NCBI GenBank assembly: GCA_007644065.1
Contig: VJWN01000016.1
Coordinates: 605,207 to 669,206, forward strand
From: Margaritispora aquatica
Lineage: Eukaryota; Ascomycota; Leotiomycetes; Helotiales; Discinellaceae
Length of the DNA: 64,000 nt
Direction: 5' to 3'
A program made the translations under genes and the position numbers. Within the stretch, counting starts at the first letter, position 1; the number at the start of each line of letters is the position of its first letter. The notes under the pieces were generated by a model that worked only from the letters and a program-made list of their open reading frames with translations, searched no databases and was not told the DNA's origin. Positions 44,846-56,004 of this stretch are shown here, in pieces.

Positions 44846-47800
44846 CTACCTCTTAGCACCATACGATTTCAGAAGTGCTGTAACTTTTACGTGGTCATGA
44901 TCGGAAGCTGCTTGTAATGCGGTACGTCCCCTATAACTAGCAGCAGCAGCATTCACATTGGCATTTGCCTTAAGTAGCAGCTGAACGACCTCGAGGTAAC
45001 CGCCCTCGGCAGCTGCTTGTAATGCGGTACGTCCCTCATTAATAGCAGCAGCAGCATTCACATTGGCATTTGCCTTAAGTAGCAGCTGAACGACCTCGAG
45101 GTGACCGCCCCCAGCAGCTGCTTGTAATGCGGTACGTCCCACACCACTAGCACCAGCAGCATTCACATTGGCATTTACATCGAGCAACCGCTGAACCACC
45201 TCGAGGTGACCGCCCTCGGCAGCTGCTTGTAATGCGGTACGTCCCCTATAACCACTAGCACCAGCAGCATTCACATCGGCATTAGCATCGAGCAGTAGCT
45301 GAACGACCTGGAGGTGACCGCCCTCGGTAGCTGCTTGTAATGCGGTACGTCCCTCATTAATAGCAGCAGTAGCATTCACATCGGCATTTGCATCGAGTAG
45401 TAGCTGAACGACTTCGAGGTAACCGCCCTCGGCAGCTGCTTGCAATGCGGTACGTCCCTCATTAATAGCACCAGCAGCATTCACATCGGCATTAGCATCG
45501 AGCAACCACTGAACGACCTCGAGATGGCCACCCTTGGCAGCTGCTTGCAATGCGGTACATCCCTTATAACTAGTAACACCAGCAGTATTCACATTGGCAT
45601 TTGCCTTGAGTAGCACCCGAACGACCTCGAGGTGACCGCCCCCAGCAGCTACTTCTAATACGGTACGTCCCTCATCAATAGCAGCAGCAGCATTCACATC
45701 GGCATTTGCATCGAGTAGTAGCTGAACGACTTCGAGGTGACCGCCCTCGGCAGCTGCTTGCAATGCGGTACGTCCCTTATAACCAGTAGCAGCAGCATTT
45801 ACATTAGCATTTGCATCGAGCAGTAGCTGAACGACCTCGAGGTGACCGCCCTCAGCAGCATATAACAGTCCCCGCGACAATTCTTCCTCGTTCCGGATTG
45901 AGTCAATTAAAATGTTGATGTAACCCAAGCGACCAAGTCTTGCATAGCAATGCCACAAGCGATGTCTTTCTATCGAAACAATAGGAACAAGTTGTTGAAA
46001 AACAGCAGAGTGGTTGTTCTCCTCCAACCATTGAAATATAACGGAAGTTTGCTTGTAGAACTCCTCCGGTGCCCACGGAGTTTCGATCAAGCCGTGCGAG
46101 CTATGTATCATTTGCCTCCAAAGACTCCAACTTCTAGATTTACCTTCTTTAAAGGCATGGGTGTGGGGTAGCCAGTAGCTTCGAGCATACTTGAGAAATG
46201 GGTGCCCTAGCTGGAACGCAGCCGCCACATCTTCATGACCATCTTTCAATAATATCATGTCTTTCTTATCACTTTCAGACCCACCACGTATGTGAACATT
46301 CAAGCTCTGCTTCGCCCGTATCATCCGAATAGCGATATTCCTCCCTTGCAAAGCGTTCTTGATAAGATAATCCGGAAGTTCTGTTGGTAGTGCTGCAGGT
46401 TTTCGGACTAATTCCGTCTTGAACTCGTTTGAGTTGAGGTAGGTTACACATATCTCACCAATAAAATGGTCAGCTTCTTCTAGCCTAATGTAGAAATCGT
46501 GAAGACTCGAATCAGGTGATAGCTCTAAGAGATGCTGCTGGACACTGTGGTGTGTAAATTGAACAGTCTCAAATTCTTCGTCGACCTGGACTAGATTCTC
46601 ACACCAGAGAGGGGCAAGCTCCAGGCAGTTTGGTCTCCTTTCTATGATGGAATAAGGCGTTCCAGGCTCATATGAGAGAGCCTCCCTCAACTCGTCAAGT
46701 GTAAGTGCTCGTTTGGCCGCTGCAACCCATCGAAAAATGTTGATAGCGGTTTTGGCTATCCGCCCACGCTTCAAAATCCGCCTCAAGGCCCGGTCAAAGG
46801 TTTCTCCTATACTTCTAGGAAGAGTTGAAAGTGCTTCTCGGATCTCACTATCGCAAGTACATTGGCATATCTCCACAATCTGAAAGTCAACCCAGAGAAA
46901 CCTACCACGTTTAGAAAGTTATCAAGACGGTTGAATAGATTACTCACATGCCGTTTGCACCATTAATTAGTGCTTCTGTGATTTCCTGAGCTATCGTAGG
47001 GTCCCCTAACTTGAGTCGTTCTCCTATTAGGTAGTCCTCTCGCTGTCTTAGAACTATGCTTTCTCGTGTATAGGCCTCAATATCTATTTGTACTTCGCCA
47101 CAGTCGGTAGACTTGTGGTAAAAACCCGGGAAGTAACTTCGAATATGGGATAATATGCTTGTTCGACCGGCAAGAAAAAGCTTTGCTTTAGAATTTGGAC
47201 GTGAGATAATGGATGATAGTACTCGTAGGAGGACATTGCGCTCCTCTGTTTCGAATTCGTCTAAAGAATCAATGACAATATATAGAGCAGAAAATTGGCT
47301 GGTACAGTGCTGAAGTAAAGTCTTGGTTGCTTCCAGATCTGCGTCATATTTCTCGAGTTTGCTTAGCTGTTGCTCGATTTTCTCAGTTAGGTCATCGGGA
47401 TTTAGACACTGTCGAATGATAGATCGAAGTACAGAGGTTGCACTGAGTGATACAGAGTCATCAAAGCGGGAAAGAACGAAAGTGGTAAGCTCATCAGGCC
47501 GTTTTCTTTCGCAACAAAGATACTCAATGACTGCTGATCTGAGTCGTTGTTAATAAAAATTATGTAGGAGTAAAGGAGCACTTACGTAAGCACGGTCTTC
47601 CCCGAACCAACTACGAGTAGTTTAGTATAATATCAAAAGCAAACCAGAGTACTTACTTTTCCCAGACAAGAAGAACACTGAAGTCATTTCTTCATCTTTC
47701 CACTTGGTAAAATCGGGGTTGGAAGACAACCACATTGCCGTGTTAACGTGTCGTCTCTTGCGAGCTTGATGAAAGTTCTTCTGGTGATCATATGTTGAAA

Positions 47801-48778
47801 AGGAGTCGAGCAGTTTTATTTTCCTTTGCCCTGTTTCTGTTCATATATAATCAAAAATGAGTCTTTTAACTTACTCAATAGGTCCTCGTCTCTGCGCCTT
47901 TGCCAATCTCCGGCTTTTTCAAGTTCTTTCTGAGATCGTGACATGAAAAATGACAAATGATTTCTGTGTTTGTTTGCAAGCTTTCGTTCTTGCTCCTGAA
48001 GTTCTTGTTCTTGTCGATCAGATGTTGCTTTGGCCAGAACAATAGCCCTCTTAACATCCTTCGCACAATTCTGAATATCCTCAATTTGTGGGCTAAGTTT
48101 GCCGCTCAGGTCCGTCGTAACTTTTTTAATCCCTTTAGACGCTAAATTAGTGAAGCCCGCTACGAGAGATCGATGTCACTTGCATGACTGCCGTGTTAAC
48201 AAAATACTTTGTTTACACAGTTGAACAATAGAGGCATGAAATGTACATATTGCTTCTTGAAGTGTAGATGAGTGAGGAAACAGAAGTTTATATTCCTCGT
48301 ATTGAGGGAAAACTTTATTGAGACGCATAAACAGATCCGCAAGGGACGCGAAATATGAGGTGATGTTAGCTGCCATCTAGAGACTTGTTAGTCTCATCTC
48401 ATTATACAATTGTAAAAGTATCGACGGATGTTTTACAAGTACTGTAAGCTTGACACTGCCCCAAACAAGTGCCGCAATCTCCGGATGGCTTGAAACAAAG
48501 GTGTCAACAATCGCAGTGAATTGCTGAATTGACTGTAGCATCGAGAATACCCGAGCACCGATGCTTCTTCCCCGTCGGGTTGAATCCGATGCATCAAGCT
48601 TGGCGGTGAAGACAAGTGCTGCAGAGGCATCAGGAACTGCTTTGATCTTCTGTAACTGCTTCCTCTCATCATCGGTGAGGATGCTTGCAAAGTCTGAAAG
48701 CGCAACTTCGAGCGGCTTTGTTACAGATCCGTTGGTAACAACTGTTTGCTGTGTGCGCCTAACAACAATTGAAGACAT
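44846..48778 (-). CDS. NACHT NLR (STAND) protein with ankyrin repeats
   Basis: Fungal NLR-type signalling ATPase, the class that includes heterokaryon-incompatibility and self/non-self sensors. Seven exons fit: 48778-48437, 48376-48217, 48159-47875, 47836-47657, 47610-47586, 46948-47538 (read 47538 to 46948) and 46901-44846, giving 1212 residues. Order: helical N-terminal region resembling DUF7708 (SSHPEIAALVWGSVKLTVL); coiled stretch (RQEQELQEQERKLANKHRN); NACHT with Walker A SGKIGSGKTVLT and Walker B LYIVIDSLDEFE; winged-helix-like part (LPRSIGETFDRALRRIL); linker; then ten ankyrin repeats to the C-terminus. The 57-nt third-exon-flanking intron (48160-48216) spans an in-frame TGA; if it is not spliced the gene is broken. 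The downstream neighbour is a divergent monooxygenase gene. Confidence 0.82.
44855..45870 (-). repeat. ankyrin-repeat array, ~105-nt units
   Basis: About ten head-to-tail units of 33-36 codons (consensus TALQAAAEGGHLEVVQLLL then DANANVNAA) with very high identity at both protein and DNA level, the last one degenerate (SDHDHVKVTALLKSYGAK). Differences cluster at a few positions (EGG/GGG/KGG, QLL/QRL/QWL, DANAD/KANAN) and in the short linkers. This is the C-terminal part of the NLR gene. Confidence 0.93.
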
Positions 48779-50477
48779 CTTCAGCAGCCTTAGTCTGCCG
48801 CAGTTTACGACGAAGATCGGAAGCGGTGTTCGTATGAGAAGAAGCTCCGCGGTAGTGAAGGCAGCATAAAAAACTAGTCATATGAGTTTGACGTCTGCCG
48901 AGAATTAAGACAATTGAAAAGCGAAAAGGATGGGGAGATAAGGTGAGGTCGTCGCATGCAACCTGGGGCTGAGCTGCAGGGCATATTTCGAGTGCTAAGC
49001 CACCACCAAACATGTTTTATCAATTCTCTCAAGTGATTGTGAACTTCCTTGCTCTCTGATTGCTCCATACTGTACTGCAGACCTCATGAGCCAAACCCAA
49101 TATGGGGTACAAAGCTATCCAAAACGTCGCTTATGGGAAATCTGGTCATGTACTTCTACACCGAAATTTGTATACAGAGGTACACAGAACGCTTGTTTTG
49201 AATTGTGACCAACAATAATGGTACTTAATTATTTGACGCTAAGATAACGTACCTACTTATACACAGTATCATATGTAGTAGGAAATTTTCGATGGCATCT
49301 GAAAGCTTTTCAAGCTGGTTCACTATCGACTCCCTGCACCATACTGAAATGTTAGCGATTTTCTAATGTGAGTTCACAGATATTCCGTTCCTCTCGACAC
49401 AGTGCTTTTGAACAGTTATAGCTTGAGTGGAGATGTGGAAATTTGAACACGCTTCCACGTACTCATCTGACCAAGACGATTTATCAACTCAGGAAGGTCT
49501 TTGTCTTCAATCCAGCACATACAGGATGCACAGCATCCCACGCACGGTTGGTGTCAGCTGGGCAATGACTTTCTCCGCCACTGTACTGTAAGTAGCACAG
49601 ACATTGTAGCAGCAGTTGTTTGCTGTGTTGACAGAGTAAATAAGATTGACGCTTCATGGCTGTCCAAACACAAAACAGTGATGTGATTACTAAAAATTGT
49701 CTGAATCATCAGATAATCCACCAGATCCACGTGAAATATATCTGTGATCAGCATTGCGTTCAAAGCCAGGCAAATATGCAGGATTTCAATTTAATGGCAG
49801 CCGCTTGGCTACCTTATATTCACCACAGATCCACTGGCGTCCCGTTCAAAGTCTTGATCAATCAGCAGTAGGCTCAAATCACGGCATATTTGCCCGATTA
49901 GTCTTGTATGATGAATGGACACGTTACTTATCACTAGAATCGACTTTCGCTCTGGACACGTATTTTAAGGGGTGGGAGCTGTTCAATCATGTGATCTATA
50001 TCACATGACCAAGTGTATGGTACTTTACCTTAGGGCAGGTACCTCGTTTCGGCAGACATTTTGGTGGCGAGCAAAATACCCTTACGATTCTCATATTATC
50101 CAAAATGCTTCCTCCATCGCGAAATCTATATATCACCGGTACCCGACTGCATTTCAGCTGGCCTCCGATGAAAACTTTATCTCAATGTGCAGCGGAGCGT
50201 CTTCGGGAGCCGGCACTTTTACCCCGGATTACCGGATTAAATGCATCAATTTATCCCATACAACCAGGATATTCAAGCGAGATTCCAAACTCCACCACTG
50301 TGTCAACCGCAACAGGGGGCTTGTCTGGCAACATTGGCATCCAGACTTTTCTTTCCAGAATTCATGATGGGAAACTCTCACGCTGCTGTTATCACTTCTA
50401 TGAGGTTCATATGCAGGAGGACTATCTCATGTAAACATCCACACTGACCTACCTACCTGAAGTCATACTATTCCATT
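48779..50477. other. divergent intergenic region, 1.7 kb
   Basis: Between the NLR (-) and the monooxygenase (+). Open frames at 49501-50447 overlap in several frames and have no recognisable domain. Contains the inverted repeat listed at 49987-50008. Its length is unusual for this gene-dense window. Confidence 0.5.
49987..50008. promoter_or_regulatory. inverted repeat TCATGTGAT-N4-ATCACATGA
   Basis: Perfect 9-nt arms around a 4-nt spacer, 470 nt upstream of the monooxygenase start. Each arm contains an E-box-like CATGTG. It could bind a dimeric factor of bHLH or bZIP type; no direct evidence. Confidence 0.5.
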
Positions 50478-53046
50478 ATGTCGGAGAAATCACAGTTCAA
50501 GGTCATCATCGTGGGAGGCTCCATAGCTGGACTGGCTTTAGCTCACTGTCTTGACGCCAATGAGATCGATTATATCGTTCTCGAGCGTAGAGATGATATC
50601 GCGCCTCAAGTTGGGGCACCGGTGAGTCTGATGCCAAATGGATCGCGCATCTTGGATCAATTGGGACTCTTCGACGAGGTATCTCAGAATATCGAACCGT
50701 GCATCTTCATGCAAACTTGGACGGGAGAAGGAAAGCTCTTGTCGGAAACAAACTCGCCCATCTTAACGAGCAAGAGGTGAGTCTTGCATTGTTTTCTTGT
50801 CCGAGAGAGAGCAATGCTTATGAGATGATAGGCTGGGGTATACGATCACGTTTCTGGAGCGCGAGAGGTTGCTCAGGATTCTGTATGAGAGATTGCCTGA
50901 TAAGAAGAAGGTCTTGGTTGGGAAGGACGTCAAGCGCATTGAGCAGGATGAGAAGAGTGCCGTGGTGTACTGCAACGATGGATCGAAGTACGTCGGCGAT
51001 GTGATTGCAGGCGCAGATGGCATTCGTGGCAATATCAGAGCTGAGATGCGAAAACTTATCGGCGAGGAGGGTAATGCAGGCGATCGCGAAGCGCTGAAGA
51101 GAGATGAGACGTCACTTTCGGTGCAGTATAGCTGTTTGTTTGGAATTTCTAAGCCGACGAAGGGTCTTGAGATTGGGCATACCCATCGTTCGTCCACGCA
51201 GGGTGCTTCGACGTTGTTGTTTGGTGGTGAGGGTGGGAGGGTTTATTGGTTCCTGTTCTCGGAGAATTTGGAGAGGAGGTATGGGACTGATGTACCGAGG
51301 TACAAGAAGGAAGAGGAGGTCGAGCATGCTGCGAAGTTTATGAATCATCATGTCTCTGGAAGTGTGGTGTTCTCCGATATTTGGAAGAATAGGATAGCGA
51401 CTAATTTTGTCCCGGTGGAGGAGATGGTTAATGAGCATTGGGTGTGGAATCGTATTGCTTGCTTGGGAGATTCAGCACACAAGGTAGATCTCACTTGATA
51501 TCTTATTTACATGAGTGCTGACAATAAATAGATGACACCCAATCTCGGCCAAGGGGCAAACTGTGCCATCGAGAGCGCAGCTGAGCTAGCAAACAGTCTC
51601 GTACGCATCAAATCATCAACCAAATCTTCACCATCCTTCACAGACATCACCTCAGCACTGAAGTCATACCACAAGAAGCGCCATGTACGCGCCAACCAAA
51701 TCGTACACGCCGCAAACAAATTCACCCGTGTTGAAGCCCTCGCCACACGGGGCGACTTCATAGCCTCCATGTACATCATCCCACGCCTAGGCGACATCCT
51801 CGCCGACCGTGGCGCCAAAGTGCAAGTCGGAGCTGCGAAGCTGGATGTACTGCCTATGCCGAAGAGAGCTCTCGAGGGCACTATGTCGTGGAGTGAGAAT
51901 GCGGGAATAGGCCAGGAGGAGGACAGAGGACTAAGGAAGAAACTTGCGGCCCCGTTGTTGCTAGTGGCGGTAGTGTGGTGGTGGGTGAGTCGACGGGCGA
52001 GAGCGGATTTGGCGGTCATTGTTGAGGAGATGTTGGTGTCTACGATTGTGCCCCCTGGTGTGTTTGCGTTGGTAGAGTGGTTCTCGGATTGGGCGCCGCT
52101 GGATAGAGTTTTGACGAGGGGTGGGGCGAATTTTATCCTCAATTGGGGCTATGAGATTGAAACAAGAGGGGAGATGCTTAAAGGAATGTTTTATTTGTTT
52201 TCTATCATTGTAGTGTGGACGATTGAAAGCTACAGGAGGGGGAATGTGCTTACGGTTGCCAATTTACTGTGCGTATCTCTCATTTGTCATCTCTTTTCGT
52301 TAACTAACGGTACTTACAGCCCTAATGTCCTCCTCTTGATCGCACAGTTCAAAAGTTTGGGAATGATCGCACCACTCTACTTCTACCTCCACTACACCGG
52401 CTCGCCACAGGAAAACTACGCCGCTCTCGACAATCGCCTTACGAACACTGCATTTGCAAAGACGGCACTTCTGAGCTTTCTCATTGTCTACGTCGGTCCT
52501 GCTCTGACTATGTTCAACGCGGAGCACCCGTTTGAGTTCCAATGGTACTACGCTTGTCTCGGTTTCTTATACCCGCTAGCATTAATAGTCGTGCCGAGAG
52601 TTTTGATGCTACTCGTCAAAGACACGACCTCACAAGACAGACTATACAAACCTCTAGCCGACTTGCCATATTTACGGCTCACATACGCTGTTTGTGGCGC
52701 CATGTGCGCAGCTTCCTACGTATTCACTGTCTACCTCTCACCCCTACCATTTCCAGAACTAATCATGTCCAAAATTCAACACATCCTCACCCTGATCTCC
52801 TCTCGCCCCACAACATTCGCAGACCTAACGGACTTCACGACCCTCACCACCTTCGTAGCAGCTTACTACTGGGTCTTCCTTAGCTTTGCGGACCTTAAAG
52901 CCGCAGCGAGAACGAAGATGAGCTGGCTGGGAATCGTCGGAGTGGTGCTGACCTCGACTGTCTTGGCTGGACCGGGTGCGACGCTGCTGCTGATGTGGGC
53001 GTGGCGAGAGGAGATTATGGCTGTGAAGATGGTTTTTGAGGATTAG
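50478..53046 (+). CDS. FAD monooxygenase fused to polytopic membrane domain
   Basis: Four exons, 50478-50776, 50832-51483, 51532-52268 and 52320-53046, give 804 residues. Residues 1-440 are a class A flavin monooxygenase: dinucleotide fold VIIVGGSIAGLALAHCLD, DG-type motif VIAGADGIRGNIR, and CLGDSAHKMTPNLGQGANCA (FAD ribityl and pyrophosphate contacts). This is the type that epoxidises or hydroxylates polyprenyl and aromatic intermediates (PaxM-like). Residues from about 480 contain 7-9 hydrophobic helices (LLLVAVVWWWVS; GMFYLFSIIVVWTIES; LLSFLIVYVGPALTMF; GATLLLMWAWREE), resembling membrane terpene-cyclase-like extensions. The 51-nt last intron is in frame with a textbook branch (TTAACTAACGG). 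Substrate and cyclase activity are not proven. A P450 pseudogene follows. Confidence 0.83.
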
Positions 53047-53659
53047 AAGTGCCGTTCATTGGGGAGTTTTAGACTTGTTGGGCATTCGACATTTTGGTCT
53101 TGCGACGACTTGGGATGATTGCGTTGGTGCTTGGGTGTTTGAGAACCAGGGACATGGTATGGTGTTCGTGTAAATATGTTGATTTGATTTAAATTCCCAA
53201 CAGACTATTTTGAGCCTATCTCTGTTTTCTCTTTCTTCTTCATCTTTTCATATAATCCGCCAATTTTCAAGAACACAGGCTATGGAGATGTCGAGAAGTG
53301 ATACCCTCAAACTTCTGACTTTAGCATTTTGCTTAGTAAATATAGGTAATGCGAACACGATCACTGGCCAACAAGTCGATTCTCGGACACTTGGCTCTTC
53401 AAATAGGCACGAGAAAGCTTATCCACTCTATCGGCATGGCCAGACGGTATGAGACTCACATCTGGCCACCGAATTCACGGTGGTAGGGTTAAGTATACCA
53501 TTTCCCCAGAGCCTCCACCGTCCTTCCTCCTCCACATCTTCGCTTCACGTCTCATAATTCCCACCTCTCATCTTAACTCCTAATTACCATTATTCCACCA
53601 CTAGCACCACAGTTCAACACAAACCCGAATGCACCAATGCTGACGGCACGTCTAAAATC
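53047..53659. other. intergenic between monooxygenase and P450 pseudogene
   Basis: No firm gene. A 56-codon frame starting at 53282 has a signal-peptide-like N-terminus (see findings). Otherwise presumed 3' and 5' flanks. Confidence 0.4.
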
Positions 53660-55454
53660 ATGTCTTCACTTCTGCAAAAACTTCTTACTAAACTGCTTCC
53701 GCTCGCATTGCCAAGCCCATTCGCAATCGGCTGCGCGTCTGTGGTCTTTGCTTTAGGAGTCTTGCTATTTTTATACTTGAAGCCAGAAGATGAGTTGAAG
53801 AAGTTGGTGGAGTTGGGATTGTCTGTTGTGGGGAAGGGCCCTGGCGTGGATGTTAGTAAGGCCTTGGATGAAGGGATGAGATTGGTATGTATGATTTCCT
53901 GTCATTTCTGGTTAAGGATATTCAGTGAGGAAGACATGATGGGGTTGAAAATCTCACTAACGCATAACAGTATCCAGACCAGCCCTACATCCTCCCAGTC
54001 GATCGCATCCCTTTAGTAATTATCCCCCACTCCACAATCAACACCATCAAATCCCTGCCCGAAAGTCATATTTCCTTCGAAAAGAAGTCTATCCGCGGCA
54101 CCTCGCCCACCTAGCACTCAAGCCAAACTAAAAGATTTTCTCCGACCCAATCCTCGCTTCCATCAAGCAGAGCCTTACTTGCAACATCGGCAAGACGCTT
54201 GACACTTTATGGGACGAAGTCGAGTACGCGACTGAAAAGGCGCTTGATTCTCTGGAGGATGGCGAGGATGGATGGAAGACGATATCGGTCTACAATAAGG
54301 TCCTGCATATGTGTCCCTGCTGAGTGGGAGGGTGTTTGTCGGTCTCCCGCTTAGTAGAGAACCCGAGTGGATCAAGGCTACGATTTCGTATACTATTATC
54401 CCAAGTATCACGGTCGGTAAGCTGTGGAAACGACCATAGTGGCAGCGCCGAATCGTGGCGCCGCTGTATTTCAGAACACTGCACAAAACTACGGCTACAG
54501 CTGCAAAACTTCTAAAACCTCTGCTGGAAATACATGCTAAGCCCACCACAGAACTAGCATCAACAGGTGAGAAAAAAGCGAAATGGAGCGAAGGTAATGA
54601 CGGCCAACTAATCCAGTGGCTGCTCTCTCACACGCCGCCCCAGGAAAACGGGAAAGTGGATATCGCGCAACTGTCACACGATCAGTTGACGGTCTCGCTG
54701 GCGGCTATTCATACCACGAGCATTACGATCAGTCACTTGCTGTATGACCTCGCCGCCTACCCAGAGTTTGTCCCTGAGTTACGCGAGGAGTTGGAAGGCG
54801 TTATTGCAGAGGATAGGGCGAAAGGTGGCAATGGGAGACTGAGTAAGGTAGACTTGACGAAGTTGTGGAAGATGGATAGGTTTGTCAAGGAGAGTCAGAG
54901 GGTTAATCTGCCGATTCTAGGTGACTTTCTCTCATTATTCGTGAACCTATACGTTCCATTTTATTAATCCCGAAATACAACCATACTGACTAAGTAGTGC
55001 AAATGCGACGCCTTCTCACCTCTCCACTCGCCCGCCCATCCGGCGTCACTCTCTCCTTAGGAACCACAATCGGAATCGACGCACAACACACTAACCGCTC
55101 AGTGCCCTACCACGTCGCCCCTCCCTCAACCTTACCACAGGCGCCCTTCGACACTTTCGATGACTTCCGCTTCTCAAAGCTGCGTTCTGTCCCAGGCAAC
55201 GAGAACCGCCATCAGTTCGTCACTAGCAGCACCGAGAGTTTGAACTTCGGTCATGGTACGCATGCGTGTCCTGGTCGCTTCTTTGCTAGTAATGAGGTTA
55301 AGATAGTCTTGGCGGAAGTGTTGCTACATTGGGATGTTAGGCTTAAGGGTGGAAAGACGGGGAGGGACGAGAGGCCGAAGAATGGGTTGCGGATACGAAT
55401 GTTATGCCTGATGTTAAGGGGGAGGTGGAGATGAAGAGGAGGAAGAGGGTTTAA
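53660..55454 (+). pseudogene. Cytochrome P450 pseudogene
   Basis: Collinear remains of a membrane P450. The N-terminal anchor MSSLLQKLLTKLLPLALP with hydrophobic FAIGCASVVFALGVLLFLYL is intact. A first intron (from about 53885) leads into YPDQPYILPVDRIPLVII. The I-helix region reads LAAIHTTSITISHLLYDL, and the heme loop FGHGTHACPGRFFA keeps its Cys. Several lesions break the frame: a shift near 54085, an in-frame TAA at 54129-54131, a shift near 54310 (TGA at 54321-54323), an in-frame TAG at 54437-54439 and a shift near 55395 before the conserved basic C-terminus. The region around the PERF motif is also degraded (DTFDDFRFSKLR is left). It sits 0.6 kb downstream of the monooxygenase gene in the same direction, suggesting a former joint pathway. 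Confidence 0.88.
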
Positions 55455-56004
55455 GAGGTGGAGGAGAGGATTTGGGGTTTTTATCTGTTTAGCTGAGGCT
55501 TGGCCATTCAAATTCAATATACTTAAGAAGGAATACCTCGACGAGATAGGTAAACCATCGCGACTGTAATCATGTGACTTCGCCTTATGACGAAAGTGTC
55601 ACTTAGCGAATTTTTATTGGTATAGTATACAACGCTCCTACTATATTCCACCTAATTCCTGCATCAAGGATGGTGAATTGAAGACGATTCTATAATAAGT
55701 GAATGAGACTCAAGTAAAACCCGATTGTTGTCTTAAACTCCCTCGTTTTGGTTATCTGTAGCTCGAGGTGTGTTGGGTATCGACTAAGCCTCGGCGGGCT
55801 TGCAGGTCTCGCAAACAGACACCACACAACCCTTGTACAACAATTTGAGAAGGAGGGAGGTGCAGCTATCCTATCATTCAATCTTCACAAGCACTCCACA
55901 TAAATTCTGTCTTATGTAGAGCCCCATTGCTTTATCTTAAGAGCAAGACAAAAAGATTTCTTCTTCATTCAGAATAAAAGACGTAATTCAAAAATCTAGA
56001 CATA
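55455..56004. other. intergenic
   Basis: P450 pseudogene 3' flank and promoter of the PLC-like gene. Contains TCATGTGAC at 55570-55578. No gene seen. Confidence 0.45.

Noticed and set aside
49501..50447. Several overlapping frames between the NLR and the monooxygenase
   Set aside because: No frame shows a recognisable domain, and they overlap in different phases.
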